Below, piece after piece: positions 1 to 6,662 of a stretch of 7,358 bases of DNA. Within the stretch, counting starts at the first letter, position 1. Every line of letters starts with the position of its first letter. The stretch comes from an uncultured Pyrinomonas sp. (lineage in GTDB: Bacteria; Acidobacteriota; Blastocatellia; Pyrinomonadales; Pyrinomonadaceae): assembly GCA_937135995.1 (NCBI GenBank), contig CAKZOF010000204.1, forward strand, positions 1 through 7,358. Reading direction: 5' to 3'. The notes below the pieces were generated by a model, which saw only the letters and a list, made by a program, of their open reading frames with translations, was not told where the DNA came from and did not search any database. The translations under genes were made by a program, and so were the position numbers.

Positions 1-1
1 C

Positions 2-1771
2 ACTCCGGACTTCGTCGCCGTCTTCGCCATCGATCAGCGACTCCATACGGTGCAGACCTTCACGCGCGACGCTCGCCTCGTCCGCCAAGCGCTCAATGCA
101 CTGGCCGCACGCGCTTCTTCGACCTACGCCTCCAACGCGGCGCAAGCGCGCGACCTCGTTGCGCAACAGGCGGCCAGCGCTGGCAACATCGCCAATGCTC
201 AAACGACCATTGCTGGCGCTGGTCCGGGCAACGCCGGGGCCGTGAGCGCAGCCGCTTCGGCGCTCGGGGCGAACGCTGCCGAGCAACGCATCGCCGAGAT
301 GCAAACGCGCATCCTCGAAACGTTCGAAAGACTTGAACGCGACCAACAGGGATATGCGACGACCAACGCGCTGCTCGCCGTGGTCAACGCTTTAGGGCGG
401 CTTGCCGGTCGCAAGGCCATCATCTTCTTCTCGGAAGGGGTAGCGATTCCGCCCAACGTCGAAGCCGAATTCCGATCCGTCATCGCCAACGCCAACCGCG
501 CCAACGTCAGCATCTACGCCGTGGATGCCGCCGGTCTACGCATCGAGAGCACCACGGCCGAGACACAGCGCGAGTTGCAAGCGCTCGGAGCGCGCCGCAT
601 CAATCAAGCATCCACCGGACGCGAGGACACGTCAGGCCAGCCGATGACGCGCCTTCTCGAACGCAATGAAGACCTGCTTCGTCTCGACCCTCACGCCGGC
701 TTGAGTCAATTGGCCGAGTCAACCGGCGGACGGCTCATCTTCGGCACCAACGATATCGGCTCACGCTTGCGCGAAGTCGATCAAGACCTGCACGCTTACT
801 ACGTGTTGACCTACGTGCCGAAGAACACCAACTACGACGGAAAGTTTCGGCAGATCGCTGTCAAGCTGAACCGCTCCGATCTCGAGGTGCAAACGCGTCG
901 AGGTTACTACGCGATCAACGCGACCATCGCGTCGCCCGTGCTCGCCTACGAAGCTCCGGCCTTGGCGCTTTTGAGCGGCGCGCATCGCGCCAACGCCTTT
1001 CCGCTGCACCTCGGCGGTTTCAACTTCCCGGAAACTGATCGGCCCGGCATGGTGTCGGTGGTGGTCGAGGTTCCGCCCGAAGCGATCACCTACGCGACCA
1101 ACACGGAGAAGAAGATCTACCAGACCGATTTCGTCGTCGTCGCCCTCATCAAGGACGACTCGTTGCGCGTCGTGCGCAAGTTGAGCAATCAGTACGTGCT
1201 GACCGGACCGGTGGAAAGACTCGACCGCGCCAAAAGCGGCGAAATCCTCTTCTACCGCGAAGCGGAGTTGCCGCCAGGACGCTACACGGTCAGCGTCGCG
1301 GCCTACGACGCGCTCTCGGGGCGGGCGAGCGTCGAGAGCACGGGGGTAGAAGTCGTCGATCAATCTGCCGACCAGCCTCGCTTGAGCAGCCTCGCCATTC
1401 TCAAACGGGCCGAGCGCCTCTCGCCCCAGGACAACGGACGCAAGACGCCTTTTCATTACGGCGAGGTTGTTCTCTACCCGAATCTGGGCGAACCGGTGAG
1501 CAAAAGCACGACCAAGCAACTCGCTTTCTTTCTGACGGCCTACGTCCCGCGCAACGGACCGACGCCGAAATTGCTCGTCGAGATTCTGCAGGGCGGGCGC
1601 CCCGTCGGACGCGCCACTGTGGAACTACCGGCGCCCGACGCGCAAGGGCGCATCCAATACGCTTCGGCTATCCCGATCGAGAAGCTCGCTCCGGGTCGGT
1701 ACGAACTTCGCGCGTCGCTCCTTGCGGAGGCGGCCCGAGCCAGCCGCACGGCGCGCTTCGAGGTGCGCTGA
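2..1771 (+). CDS. VWFA-related acidobacterial domain protein, 5' partial
   Basis: The 3' part (589 codons) of a large VWA-domain protein. The frame is open from base 2, and the text before the GTG at 50 (DFVAVFAIDQRLHTV) is already typical domain sequence, so the true start and the MIDAS DxSxS region lie upstream. Counting from the GTG at 50, residues 120-130 (GRKAIIFFSEG) and 153-160 (VSIYAVDA) form the central strands of the Rossmann-like VWA fold. Residues 214-288 give the family ending, with LAESTGG, YYVLTYVP and a final GYYA. About 285 further residues look beta-rich and contain two similar Ig-like elements (LPPGRYTVSVAAYD near 405, LAPGRYELRAS near 547). Residues 24-82 are an Ala/Gly/Asn-rich insertion. 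Such proteins are usually exported and are thought to mediate adhesion or protein contacts. Ligand and specific role are unknown. The gene converges on the minus-strand operon, so it is probably transcribed independently. Confidence 0.9.
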   Translation, partial: TPDFVAVFAIDQRLHTVQTFTRDARLVRQALNALAARASSTYASNAAQARDLVAQQAASAGNIANAQTTIAGAGPGNAGAVSAAASALGANAAEQRIAEMQTRILETFERLERDQQGYATTNALLAVVNALGRLAGRKAIIFFSEGVAIPPNVEAEFRSVIANANRANVSIYAVDAAGLRIESTTAETQRELQALGARRINQASTGREDTSGQPMTRLLERNEDLLRLDPHAGLSQLAESTGGRLIFGTNDIGSRLREVDQDLHAYYVLTYVPKNTNYDGKFRQIAVKLNRSDLEVQTRRGYYAINATIASPVLAYEAPALALLSGAHRANAFPLHLGGFNFPETDRPGMVSVVVEVPPEAITYATNTEKKIYQTDFVVVALIKDDSLRVVRKLSNQYVLTGPVERLDRAKSGEILFYREAELPPGRYTVSVAAYDALSGRASVESTGVEVVDQSADQPRLSSLAILKRAERLSPQDNGRKTPFHYGEVVLYPNLGEPVSKSTTKQLAFFLTAYVPRNGPTPKLLVEILQGGRPVGRATVELPAPDAQGRIQYASAIPIEKLAPGRYELRASLLAEAARASRTARFEVR

Positions 1772-1867
1772 ACGGCCTTCACCGTCGAGCGATGAGTGAG
1801 CGTCACACGGGAACCGCGCTTCGACGCAGGACAAAGCATGACTGCACGGGCGACCGCTGGCCCTCAA
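1772..1867. other. Convergent intergenic spacer
   Basis: These 96 nt separate the stop of the VWFA-related gene from the stop of the cytochrome gene on the other strand. I looked for a bidirectional intrinsic terminator. Only very short stems are present (GTGA-GCG-TCAC at 1796-1806 and GGGC...GCCC near 1848-1863), and neither is followed by a T-tract on either strand. Termination here may be Rho-dependent or lie inside the opposing gene. Confidence 0.5.
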
Positions 1868-3112
1868 TCAGTTCGGAAACGGCTCGCCCTCTCTGGCGAT
1901 GCGCATGCGGTGATCTGTGAACTTGAAGTGCGCGCCCGGGATCTCCACCTTGGGCATGTGGCAGCTTACGCAATCTTGCGCCTTCACCGGGCAAGCTTTG
2001 GCCGTGCGCCCTTGCGCTGACTCCGTCTTGGCGAGGGCAGGCGAACGCAGACTCGCCATCGAACGGTGACAGACGGTGCAGCGCGCGTCATAAAAGGCGG
2101 TATCTTGGCGCAAGTGCTCGTGCGGATTGTGACAAGCCGTGCAACTCAACCGCGGGTCGTTCGGATCGTGACCGCGGCTCGTGAAGATACGGTACGGTTG
2201 AAAGCGCACGTTGTTGATGCCACCCTGTTGTGGCAGCGACAGGACATCCTCGGCGCTGCGGTGACACGAACCACAGAACTCCTGCGTCAGCGCATCAGCG
2301 CTCAGACGCTTCGGGTTGAAGATCCGTAAGTCGTTGAACCGTCCGGCCTCGGCAGCGGTGATGTGATCGCGTCCCGGCCCGTGACAAGCTTCGCAACCGA
2401 CGCCCGGCATCAAGTTTTCTAGTTGCAGGCTCCTGCCCGCTACCGCTGCCGTCGCATGACAACCGAAACAACTGCGCGCCTCGTCCATGCTTATGGCGCG
2501 CCCCAAAGCATCTTCCAGCGAAGACGGCACCGTGCGCGGGTAGCCAATGGTGAAATCTAAGCCGTCTATCTCGCGGTAGTAACTGACGCGGCTCTCGTAG
2601 AACGCGCCGTTGTACTGCAGGATGTACGTCTGCCCGGCCTTGCCTTGACCGAACGAGTAGCGTATCGGAACCGAAATCACCTTGTTTCCGTCGCTGACCG
2701 TATAGATGCTCTCCTCTCCGCGGCGGACGATTTCGTAACGGTACGGCCCGACGCGGAAGGTCAATCGCTGCCGCGCCCGCAGAACCTCGCTGTCAGCCGG
2801 TAGCTGCAGCGCACGCGCCATCGCGGTGCGGTGATAAGAGTCGAACTCTGTGGCATGGCATTCGGCGCAAGCTTGGTTGCCGACGTATCCGGCCTCTTTG
2901 AACGGTTTATTGGAACGCCACGGGAGAGCAGCGATCGGCTCGGTTAAGAGCATCTGTCCTTGGCCGCGCGTCAAGAGCGGAGCGCCGAACCACGCTCCCG
3001 CGGCAACGATGAACAGGATCGTGACGCTCAACTTGAGTTTGTCCACCGTGGAGTTCATCTCTTCGACAAGGCACGCGCCTCGGTCGAAAGGGGCGCGCCC
3101 TCCAGCGCTCAT
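1868..3112 (-). CDS. Membrane-anchored heptahaem c-type cytochrome
   Basis: A 414-residue multihaem cytochrome c, expected to carry electrons on the periplasmic side. Seven CxxCH haem-attachment motifs are visible: CAECH (82-86), CFGCH (215-219), CEACH (240-244), CGSCH (280-284), CTACH (324-328), CTVCH (345-349) and CVSCH (381-385). Other histidines that could be distal axial ligands are H94, H250, H315, H331, H333, H395 and H401. A hydrophobic stretch at about 28-48 acts as an uncleaved anchor or signal peptide. Between haem 1 and haem 2 lies a haem-free stretch of about 128 residues with alternating beta-type sequence. The layout, with YVGNQACAECH at the start and FTDHRMRI at the end, resembles cytochrome c554-like multihaem proteins of Acidobacteria and Planctomycetes (recalled, not searched). 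The ATG at 3112 overlaps the upstream TPR stop. The ATG at 3058 (Met19) gives a more normal signal sequence and may be the true start. It is the last gene of the operon. The redox partner is unknown. Confidence 0.9.
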   Translation of the reverse strand: MSAGGRAPFDRGACLVEEMNSTVDKLKLSVTILFIVAAGAWFGAPLLTRGQGQMLLTEPIAALPWRSNKPFKEAGYVGNQACAECHATEFDSYHRTAMARALQLPADSEVLRARQRLTFRVGPYRYEIVRRGEESIYTVSDGNKVISVPIRYSFGQGKAGQTYILQYNGAFYESRVSYYREIDGLDFTIGYPRTVPSSLEDALGRAISMDEARSCFGCHATAAVAGRSLQLENLMPGVGCEACHGPGRDHITAAEAGRFNDLRIFNPKRLSADALTQEFCGSCHRSAEDVLSLPQQGGINNVRFQPYRIFTSRGHDPNDPRLSCTACHNPHEHLRQDTAFYDARCTVCHRSMASLRSPALAKTESAQGRTAKACPVKAQDCVSCHMPKVEIPGAHFKFTDHRMRIAREGEPFPN

Positions 3113-3114
3113 CA
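3110..3114 (-). promoter_or_regulatory. TGATG stop/start overlap (translational coupling)
   Basis: Read on the minus strand, the TGA of the TPR gene and the ATG of the cytochrome frame share one base. No Shine-Dalgarno-like sequence precedes this ATG, so ribosome re-initiation would be the likely mode if it is used. The competing ATG at 3058 has GAAGAG directly abutting it, which is too close for a normal ribosome binding site. The sequence does not settle the start. Confidence 0.5.
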
Positions 3115-4332
3115 GCGCGGCGCGGTCGAGTCGGTCTTCTCTTCTTGAATCACTTCGCCGCGATTCAGCCCGCGCGTGGCCGCCTCTTCGGCCTGTTTGT
3201 TCAAACGCACGAAAGTTTCGCGCGCACGCTCGGCATCCGCCTTGCGATTTGCGCGCGCATAGGCGCGCGCGAGCGCGAAATGGATGCGCGGCTCTTCCGG
3301 CGCGAGGTTGCGGGCCACTTCCAGTTCTTCGATGGCGCGCGCCACCTGTCCGACGTCGAGCAACAACCGGCCCAGCAAGTAATGTCCAAGCGGTGAACGC
3401 GGATAGAGCCTGACGGCCTCTTCGGCGAACTTCAGGCCCGCCGCGGCCTCTTTGCTCCGCAGCTTGATGTAAGCGATCTGCAAGCGCGCGAGCGCGTTTT
3501 CGGGCGAATTTTCGATCTCGCGCTGAAAGGCGGCCAACGCCCCTTCGTCGTCGCGCCGCGACAGCAGATACCGCCCGTAGGCGTACTGCACATTGGGCAC
3601 GTTCGCGTAGTCGGCTGCAAGTCGCGCATACTCGCGATGCGCGTCAGTGAAGTTGCGCTGCGCCGCTTGCAGTTCAGCCCAGCCGGCGCGCCTGATCAAT
3701 TCATGCTCCTTGGAATTAGGCGGAATCTGACGCGGCACCGCTGGGATGCGCAAGACGGCGAGTCCGAGCGCGAGGATCAAATCTTCACTGCTCGCACCGT
3801 CGTAGGCGAGCGCGTCTAGATTCTGCTGCGCCGTTTCGAAATCCCCCTTCAGTAGAAGCAACAAAGCTTCGTGATAGCGAAGGACGCGCATCAGCTCGGG
3901 GTTGTTGACCAGTCCCAGTTGGCGACCGCGTTGGATGTGAAGCAACGCCTCGTCGAAGCGCCCGAGTTGAAATTCGCACAGACCCAGCATCGCCCACGGC
4001 GCACCCGCTTTGGGTTGGAGTTCGGCAGCTTTTTGGAAAGCTTGCGCCGCGTCCGCATACCGATCTCGCTCGTAGAGCAGCGTCGCCAGATACCACCACC
4101 CTTCGCCCCACCGCGGGCGCAGCTTGAGCGCTTGGCGGTAGAGTTCGATGGCTTCGTCAAGCCGGTTCGCCTCGCGCGCTTGGTTTGCTCGCTTAGCGAG
4201 CGTCTCGAACGCTGCGGAGCGCGCCGTGCCGACTCGTCGCTGCGCGCCGCTCGGAAGCGCAAACACGAAGAGAACGCCGATGAGACCGACCAAACAGACG
4301 AATTTCGTTCTCGACCTTTGTGCGTCGCGCAT
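3112..4332 (-). CDS. Exported TPR-repeat protein
   Basis: A 406-residue tetratricopeptide repeat protein, probably a periplasmic scaffold for protein-protein contacts. A signal peptide is clear: basic n-region MRDAQRSRTK, hydrophobic core at 11-27, and likely cleavage after SGA or SGAQ near 30-31. TPR-like helical pairs follow at about 42-75, 76-109 and 110-143. After a less regular segment (about 150-210), repeats resume at about 213-244, 246-279, 280-313, 314-347 and 348-379. The middle segment contains LGLAVLRIPAVP followed by an IPP, a pattern I recall from other acidobacterial TPR proteins. The C-terminal 25 residues are polar and probably disordered, ending EEKTDSTAPR. A good ribosome binding site fixes the start. 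The gene is 44 nt downstream of the propeller gene and overlaps the cytochrome frame by one base, so its partner is plausibly the cytochrome or the propeller. It has no catalytic motif. Confidence 0.9.
   Translation of the reverse strand: MRDAQRSRTKFVCLVGLIGVLFVFALPSGAQRRVGTARSAAFETLAKRANQAREANRLDEAIELYRQALKLRPRWGEGWWYLATLLYERDRYADAAQAFQKAAELQPKAGAPWAMLGLCEFQLGRFDEALLHIQRGRQLGLVNNPELMRVLRYHEALLLLLKGDFETAQQNLDALAYDGASSEDLILALGLAVLRIPAVPRQIPPNSKEHELIRRAGWAELQAAQRNFTDAHREYARLAADYANVPNVQYAYGRYLLSRRDDEGALAAFQREIENSPENALARLQIAYIKLRSKEAAAGLKFAEEAVRLYPRSPLGHYLLGRLLLDVGQVARAIEELEVARNLAPEEPRIHFALARAYARANRKADAERARETFVRLNKQAEEAATRGLNRGEVIQEEKTDSTAPR
3251..3270. repeat. Perfect GC inverted repeat inside the TPR gene
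   Basis: GCGCGCGC, a 4-nt loop (ATAG) and GCGCGCGC form an 8-bp perfect stem within the coding sequence. The stretch encodes Arg-Ala-Tyr-Ala-Arg-Ala in the last TPR. It probably arises from GC-rich Ala/Arg codons rather than from selection for a structure. Confidence 0.4.
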
Positions 4333-4338
4333 CTTCTG

Positions 4339-4344
4339 CTCCTC
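4339..4344 (-). promoter_or_regulatory. Shine-Dalgarno site of the exported TPR gene
   Basis: GAGGAG on the minus strand, six bases before the ATG at 4332. It is the clearest ribosome binding site in the window and supports that start. It lies in the 44-nt gap after the propeller gene, so the TPR protein can be initiated independently of coupling. Confidence 0.75.
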
Positions 4345-4376
4345 GAGCGAGACAGGCGGCGCGCTCGCCAGCAGAT

Positions 4377-6077
4377 TTACTTCTTGGCGATCCCTTCGCC
4401 CTCGACGATCTTGATGTACTTGTTCGCCGCCAAGTTCTCGAACTTTTCAACCTTGCCGCTCGGCCAGCGGATCTCGAGCGAATCTATTTTGGTGGCCGCG
4501 CCGAGACCGAGCAACTCGCGCGGATCGTGCGAAGCCAAATAGCTACCGCCGTTGGTACGCAATCGGCTCCGCCGGACGCCGCCAGCTTGCCACGTGATGA
4601 TGGCACCGATGGCCATCGGATTGCTCTTGGTCCCGACGAGCTGCAAGCCGAGCCAGTTGTTCCGGTTTCCACCCTCGTTGCGCAACAACAACGGCGCTTG
4701 CCCATTGTTGACGACCAACAGATCGAGATCACCGTCGTTGTCGTAATCGCCGACCGACAACCCGCGCGCCGGGTAATCGTGCTTGAAGACCTCGCCCGAT
4801 TGGGCGCTGACGTTTTTGAACACCCCGCCGACGTTTTCGAACATCAACAGCGGCTCCTCATATTTAACGACCGGCGTGAGCAACTCGACCATGTCATCAG
4901 GATGACCGTTGGCGAGAAACAGGTCCACGTCGCCATCGTTGTCGTAATCGAAGAACTTCAACCCCCAACCGCTCAACAACCGCACAGCCTGCGAGATCTC
5001 GCCCGGTTCGTCGAGAAAGGTCAGGTCCCTCTGGTTATGGTAGAGGCTGAAGAGTTCCTGGTCGATGTTGGCGACGAACAGATCTTGCCAGCCATCGCCA
5101 TCGTAATCCGCCGCATCGACGCCCATGCCGGAGCGTGGCGTTCCCGCTTCGCTGTAGGCCACGCCTGCCGCTAAACCAATCTCGTCAAATTTGCCGTTGC
5201 CCTTGTTCAGAAACAAGAAGTTCGCCACCGTGTCGTTAGCGACGAATAGGTCCATCCACCCGTCGTTGTTGATGTCGGTGGCGACGACGCCGAAAGATTT
5301 ACCGAGCGCGCTGGCGATGCCGGATTCGCGGCTCACGTCCGTGAAGGTTCCGTCGCCGTTGTTGCGGAAAAGGAAGCTCGGTCGCGGCTTGAAGACGCGC
5401 GGAATGCAATAGTACCGCCGTCCCAAACGGTTGTCGCCGCAACTCATCTCCTTGTTGTAGAGGACGAAGCTGGAAACAAACAGATCGAGTTTGCCATCGT
5501 TGTTGTAGTCAAACCAAACGGCGCAGGTGGACCAACCCGGCGCGGCGACGCCTGCTTTGTCGGTGACGTCCGTGAAAGTCCCATCGCCGTTGTTGTGATA
5601 GAGCGTGTTGCGCCCGTAGGCAGTCACGTAAAGGTCCATCCACCCATCGCCGTCATAATCGCCCGCCGCCGCGCCCATGCCGAAATACTTGCTGTTCGCC
5701 ACGCCCGCCTTGTCGGCGACATCCGTGAACGTGCCGTCGTGGTTGTTGCGGTAAAGGGCGTTCTTGAGCGGTTTCGACGGCGCGAAGAAATCCGCCGGGC
5801 CGCTGTTGACCAAAAAGATGTCCAACCAACCGTCGTTATCGAAATCGAAGAAGATGCCGCCGCCGCCCACCGTCTCCGGCAGATAGCGTTCGGGCGAGCG
5901 CGCGTTGTCGTGCACCCACGTGATGCCGCTCTTTTGTGGCGGCACTTCGACGAAGGTGACGCGGGCGCTGGGAGCGTTCGTTTGTTTCTCCTGCCAACCA
6001 AAACTTGGCGCAAGCGCAAGAGCGATTTGAAGCAAAACGGCCGTTGTGCGTAACATCGTGATTCTCAACTGAAACAT
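4377..6077 (-). CDS. CRTAC1-like FG-GAP/VCBS propeller with ASPIC/UnbV domain
   Basis: A 566-residue exported beta-propeller protein. A signal peptide occupies roughly 1-28, ending ALAPSFGWQ. Seven Ca-binding-type loops of the form DxDxDGxxD (with small variations) start at D78, D140, D190, D268, D324, D377 and D444, which fits a seven-bladed FG-GAP/VCBS propeller. Blades share the linker NNxDGTFTDV (near 111, 162 and 239). A C213/C224 pair lies in a loop between blades three and four, with RYYCIPRVF, a feature I recall in this family. Residues about 487-555 form the ASPIC/UnbV domain ([34 protein letters not shown]). Related proteins are widespread in Acidobacteria and Planctomycetes, are often annotated CRTAC1 family, and have no firm bacterial function. 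Binding or adhesion is the usual guess. Starts at 6077 and 6056 (Met8) are both possible, as each has only a weak GAGA element 6-7 bases upstream. It follows the small secreted gene by 9 nt. Confidence 0.93.
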   Translation of the reverse strand: MFQLRITMLRTTAVLLQIALALAPSFGWQEKQTNAPSARVTFVEVPPQKSGITWVHDNARSPERYLPETVGGGGIFFDFDNDGWLDIFLVNSGPADFFAPSKPLKNALYRNNHDGTFTDVADKAGVANSKYFGMGAAAGDYDGDGWMDLYVTAYGRNTLYHNNGDGTFTDVTDKAGVAAPGWSTCAVWFDYNNDGKLDLFVSSFVLYNKEMSCGDNRLGRRYYCIPRVFKPRPSFLFRNNGDGTFTDVSRESGIASALGKSFGVVATDINNDGWMDLFVANDTVANFLFLNKGNGKFDEIGLAAGVAYSEAGTPRSGMGVDAADYDGDGWQDLFVANIDQELFSLYHNQRDLTFLDEPGEISQAVRLLSGWGLKFFDYDNDGDVDLFLANGHPDDMVELLTPVVKYEEPLLMFENVGGVFKNVSAQSGEVFKHDYPARGLSVGDYDNDGDLDLLVVNNGQAPLLLRNEGGNRNNWLGLQLVGTKSNPMAIGAIITWQAGGVRRSRLRTNGGSYLASHDPRELLGLGAATKIDSLEIRWPSGKVEKFENLAANKYIKIVEGEGIAKK

Positions 6078-6086
6078 GCTCGCGTC

Positions 6087-6383
6087 TCAGCGCCCCGTGA
6101 AACTCTGGATGGTCCACCGGACGCGCCCACCGAAAGGATCGTTGCGTAACCTGAATCCACCGGAGACGGGTTCCAATTCTACCCTGTTTACCTCGCCGTC
6201 GGGAAGGGCGACTAATCCGGTGGCCGGTTGCCCGTCGCTGCTGAAGACGCGGAGCTCGATTGCGCTCCAATCCATCTCTGCCGTGCTTTGCGCAACCTTG
6301 ACGTGCGGGATCGCCACGCGATCCTTATCAAACGCAAACAGCGCTAAGCAACAGAGAAAGAACGCAGTTCGACGATTTTTCAC
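6087..6383 (-). CDS. Small secreted protein of unknown family
   Basis: I do not recognise this 98-residue protein. It starts with GTG. An in-frame TGA four codons upstream leaves no earlier start. The N-terminus is a plausible signal peptide: MKNRRT, then a hydrophobic core FFLCCLALFAF at 8-18. The Cys pair does not match a lipobox, so it is probably not a lipoprotein. The mature part has alternating hydrophobic residues suggesting one small beta-sandwich or barrel (IELRVFSSDG near 42, GLVALPDGEV near 56, GGRVRWTIQSF near 85). There is no cysteine or catalytic motif in it. Support for a real gene comes from the export signal, its position 9 nt before the propeller start on the same strand, and its fit between neighbours. 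A plus-strand frame over the same bases (6076-6498) has no protein-like character. A GGGAG sits 12 bases before the GTG, rather far for a ribosome binding site. It may be an accessory partner of the propeller. Confidence 0.7.
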   Translation of the reverse strand: MKNRRTAFFLCCLALFAFDKDRVAIPHVKVAQSTAEMDWSAIELRVFSSDGQPATGLVALPDGEVNRVELEPVSGGFRLRNDPFGGRVRWTIQSFTGR

Positions 6384-6413
6384 CTCGACGGATCACTCCC
6401 GATCAACAGCTAA

Positions 6414-6429
6414 CCGAGCTTTTTCTCGG
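6414..6429 (-). repeat. Short inverted repeat CCGAG-N6-CTCGG
   Basis: A perfect 5-bp stem with a 6-nt loop, A-rich on the minus strand, about 30 bases before the GTG of the small secreted gene. It has no T-tract, so it is unlikely to be a terminator. It might be a 5' leader hairpin or an operator half-site pair, or it may be chance. Confidence 0.3.
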
Positions 6430-6503
6430 CAAGGCCGGACGCAAAACGGCGCCGCTGCGACGATGTCGAGCGGATCGGTCGGATTCCAGCGCGGATGATG
6501 GAC

Positions 6504-6527
6504 CTCGGCGCGCACCGAAGGCGCGAG
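6504..6527 (-). terminator. Possible hairpin with UUCG tetraloop after the TPR gene
   Basis: On the minus strand, CGCGCC-UUCG-GUGCGCG folds into a GC-rich stem with one bulged U and a stabilising UUCG tetraloop. Flanking CUC and GAG could extend it across a small internal loop. It starts about 135 bases downstream of the TPR stop. No U-tract follows, so an intrinsic terminator is only a weak possibility. It could instead be an RNA-stabilising 3' structure. Confidence 0.3.
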
Positions 6528-6662
6528 CGTCATGGATCAGTCTAATTCGTCTTCAGTGCAGCCGATGAACTTCCGCGCGCACCGAGACCGCGTGCGCTCT
6601 TGCTCCGAAAGTCATCGTGGCGAGTTCTCTTTCGTCTTCTCCGGCGTCGGCTGGTTGCGTTG

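Larger units (their letters stand above)
6384..6662. other. Intergenic gap between upstream TPR gene and the small secreted gene
   Basis: These 279 nt hold no convincing gene. The part nearest the TPR gene (6662-6612) could encode a 16-codon tail if the TAG is read through. Two inverted repeats occur (6414-6429 and 6504-6527). I could not find a sigma-70-like promoter with acceptable -35 and -10 boxes. If the downstream operon has its own promoter, it should be here. Confidence 0.5.

Noticed and set aside
761..1519. Long minus-strand open frame (252 codons) opposite the VWFA-related gene
   Set aside because: It is antisense to a well-supported domain protein, rich in Arg, Val and His, and has no recognisable motif. 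Such frames are common in GC-rich DNA.
1796..1806. GTGA-GCG-TCAC as a terminator between the convergent genes
   Set aside because: A 4-bp stem without a T-tract on either strand is expected by chance.
3871..4542. Plus-strand open frame (223 codons) opposite the TPR gene start
   Set aside because: It spans the end of one real gene and the start of another on the opposite strand, including the ribosome binding site and gap. It has no protein-like features.
4320..5174. Plus-strand open frame (284 codons) opposite the propeller gene
   Set aside because: It mirrors the propeller repeats (runs such as [11 protein letters not shown] come from the antisense of DxDxDG codons) and has no domain signal.
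6076..6498. Plus-strand open frame (140 codons) over the small secreted gene
   Set aside because: Its composition is Ser/Arg/Thr-rich without hydrophobic core or motif, while the minus-strand frame has a signal peptide and fits the operon.
6384..6662. A sigma-70 promoter for the operon
   Set aside because: I found only poor matches (for example TTGCCG with no acceptable -10 box at the right distance), so no promoter is called.
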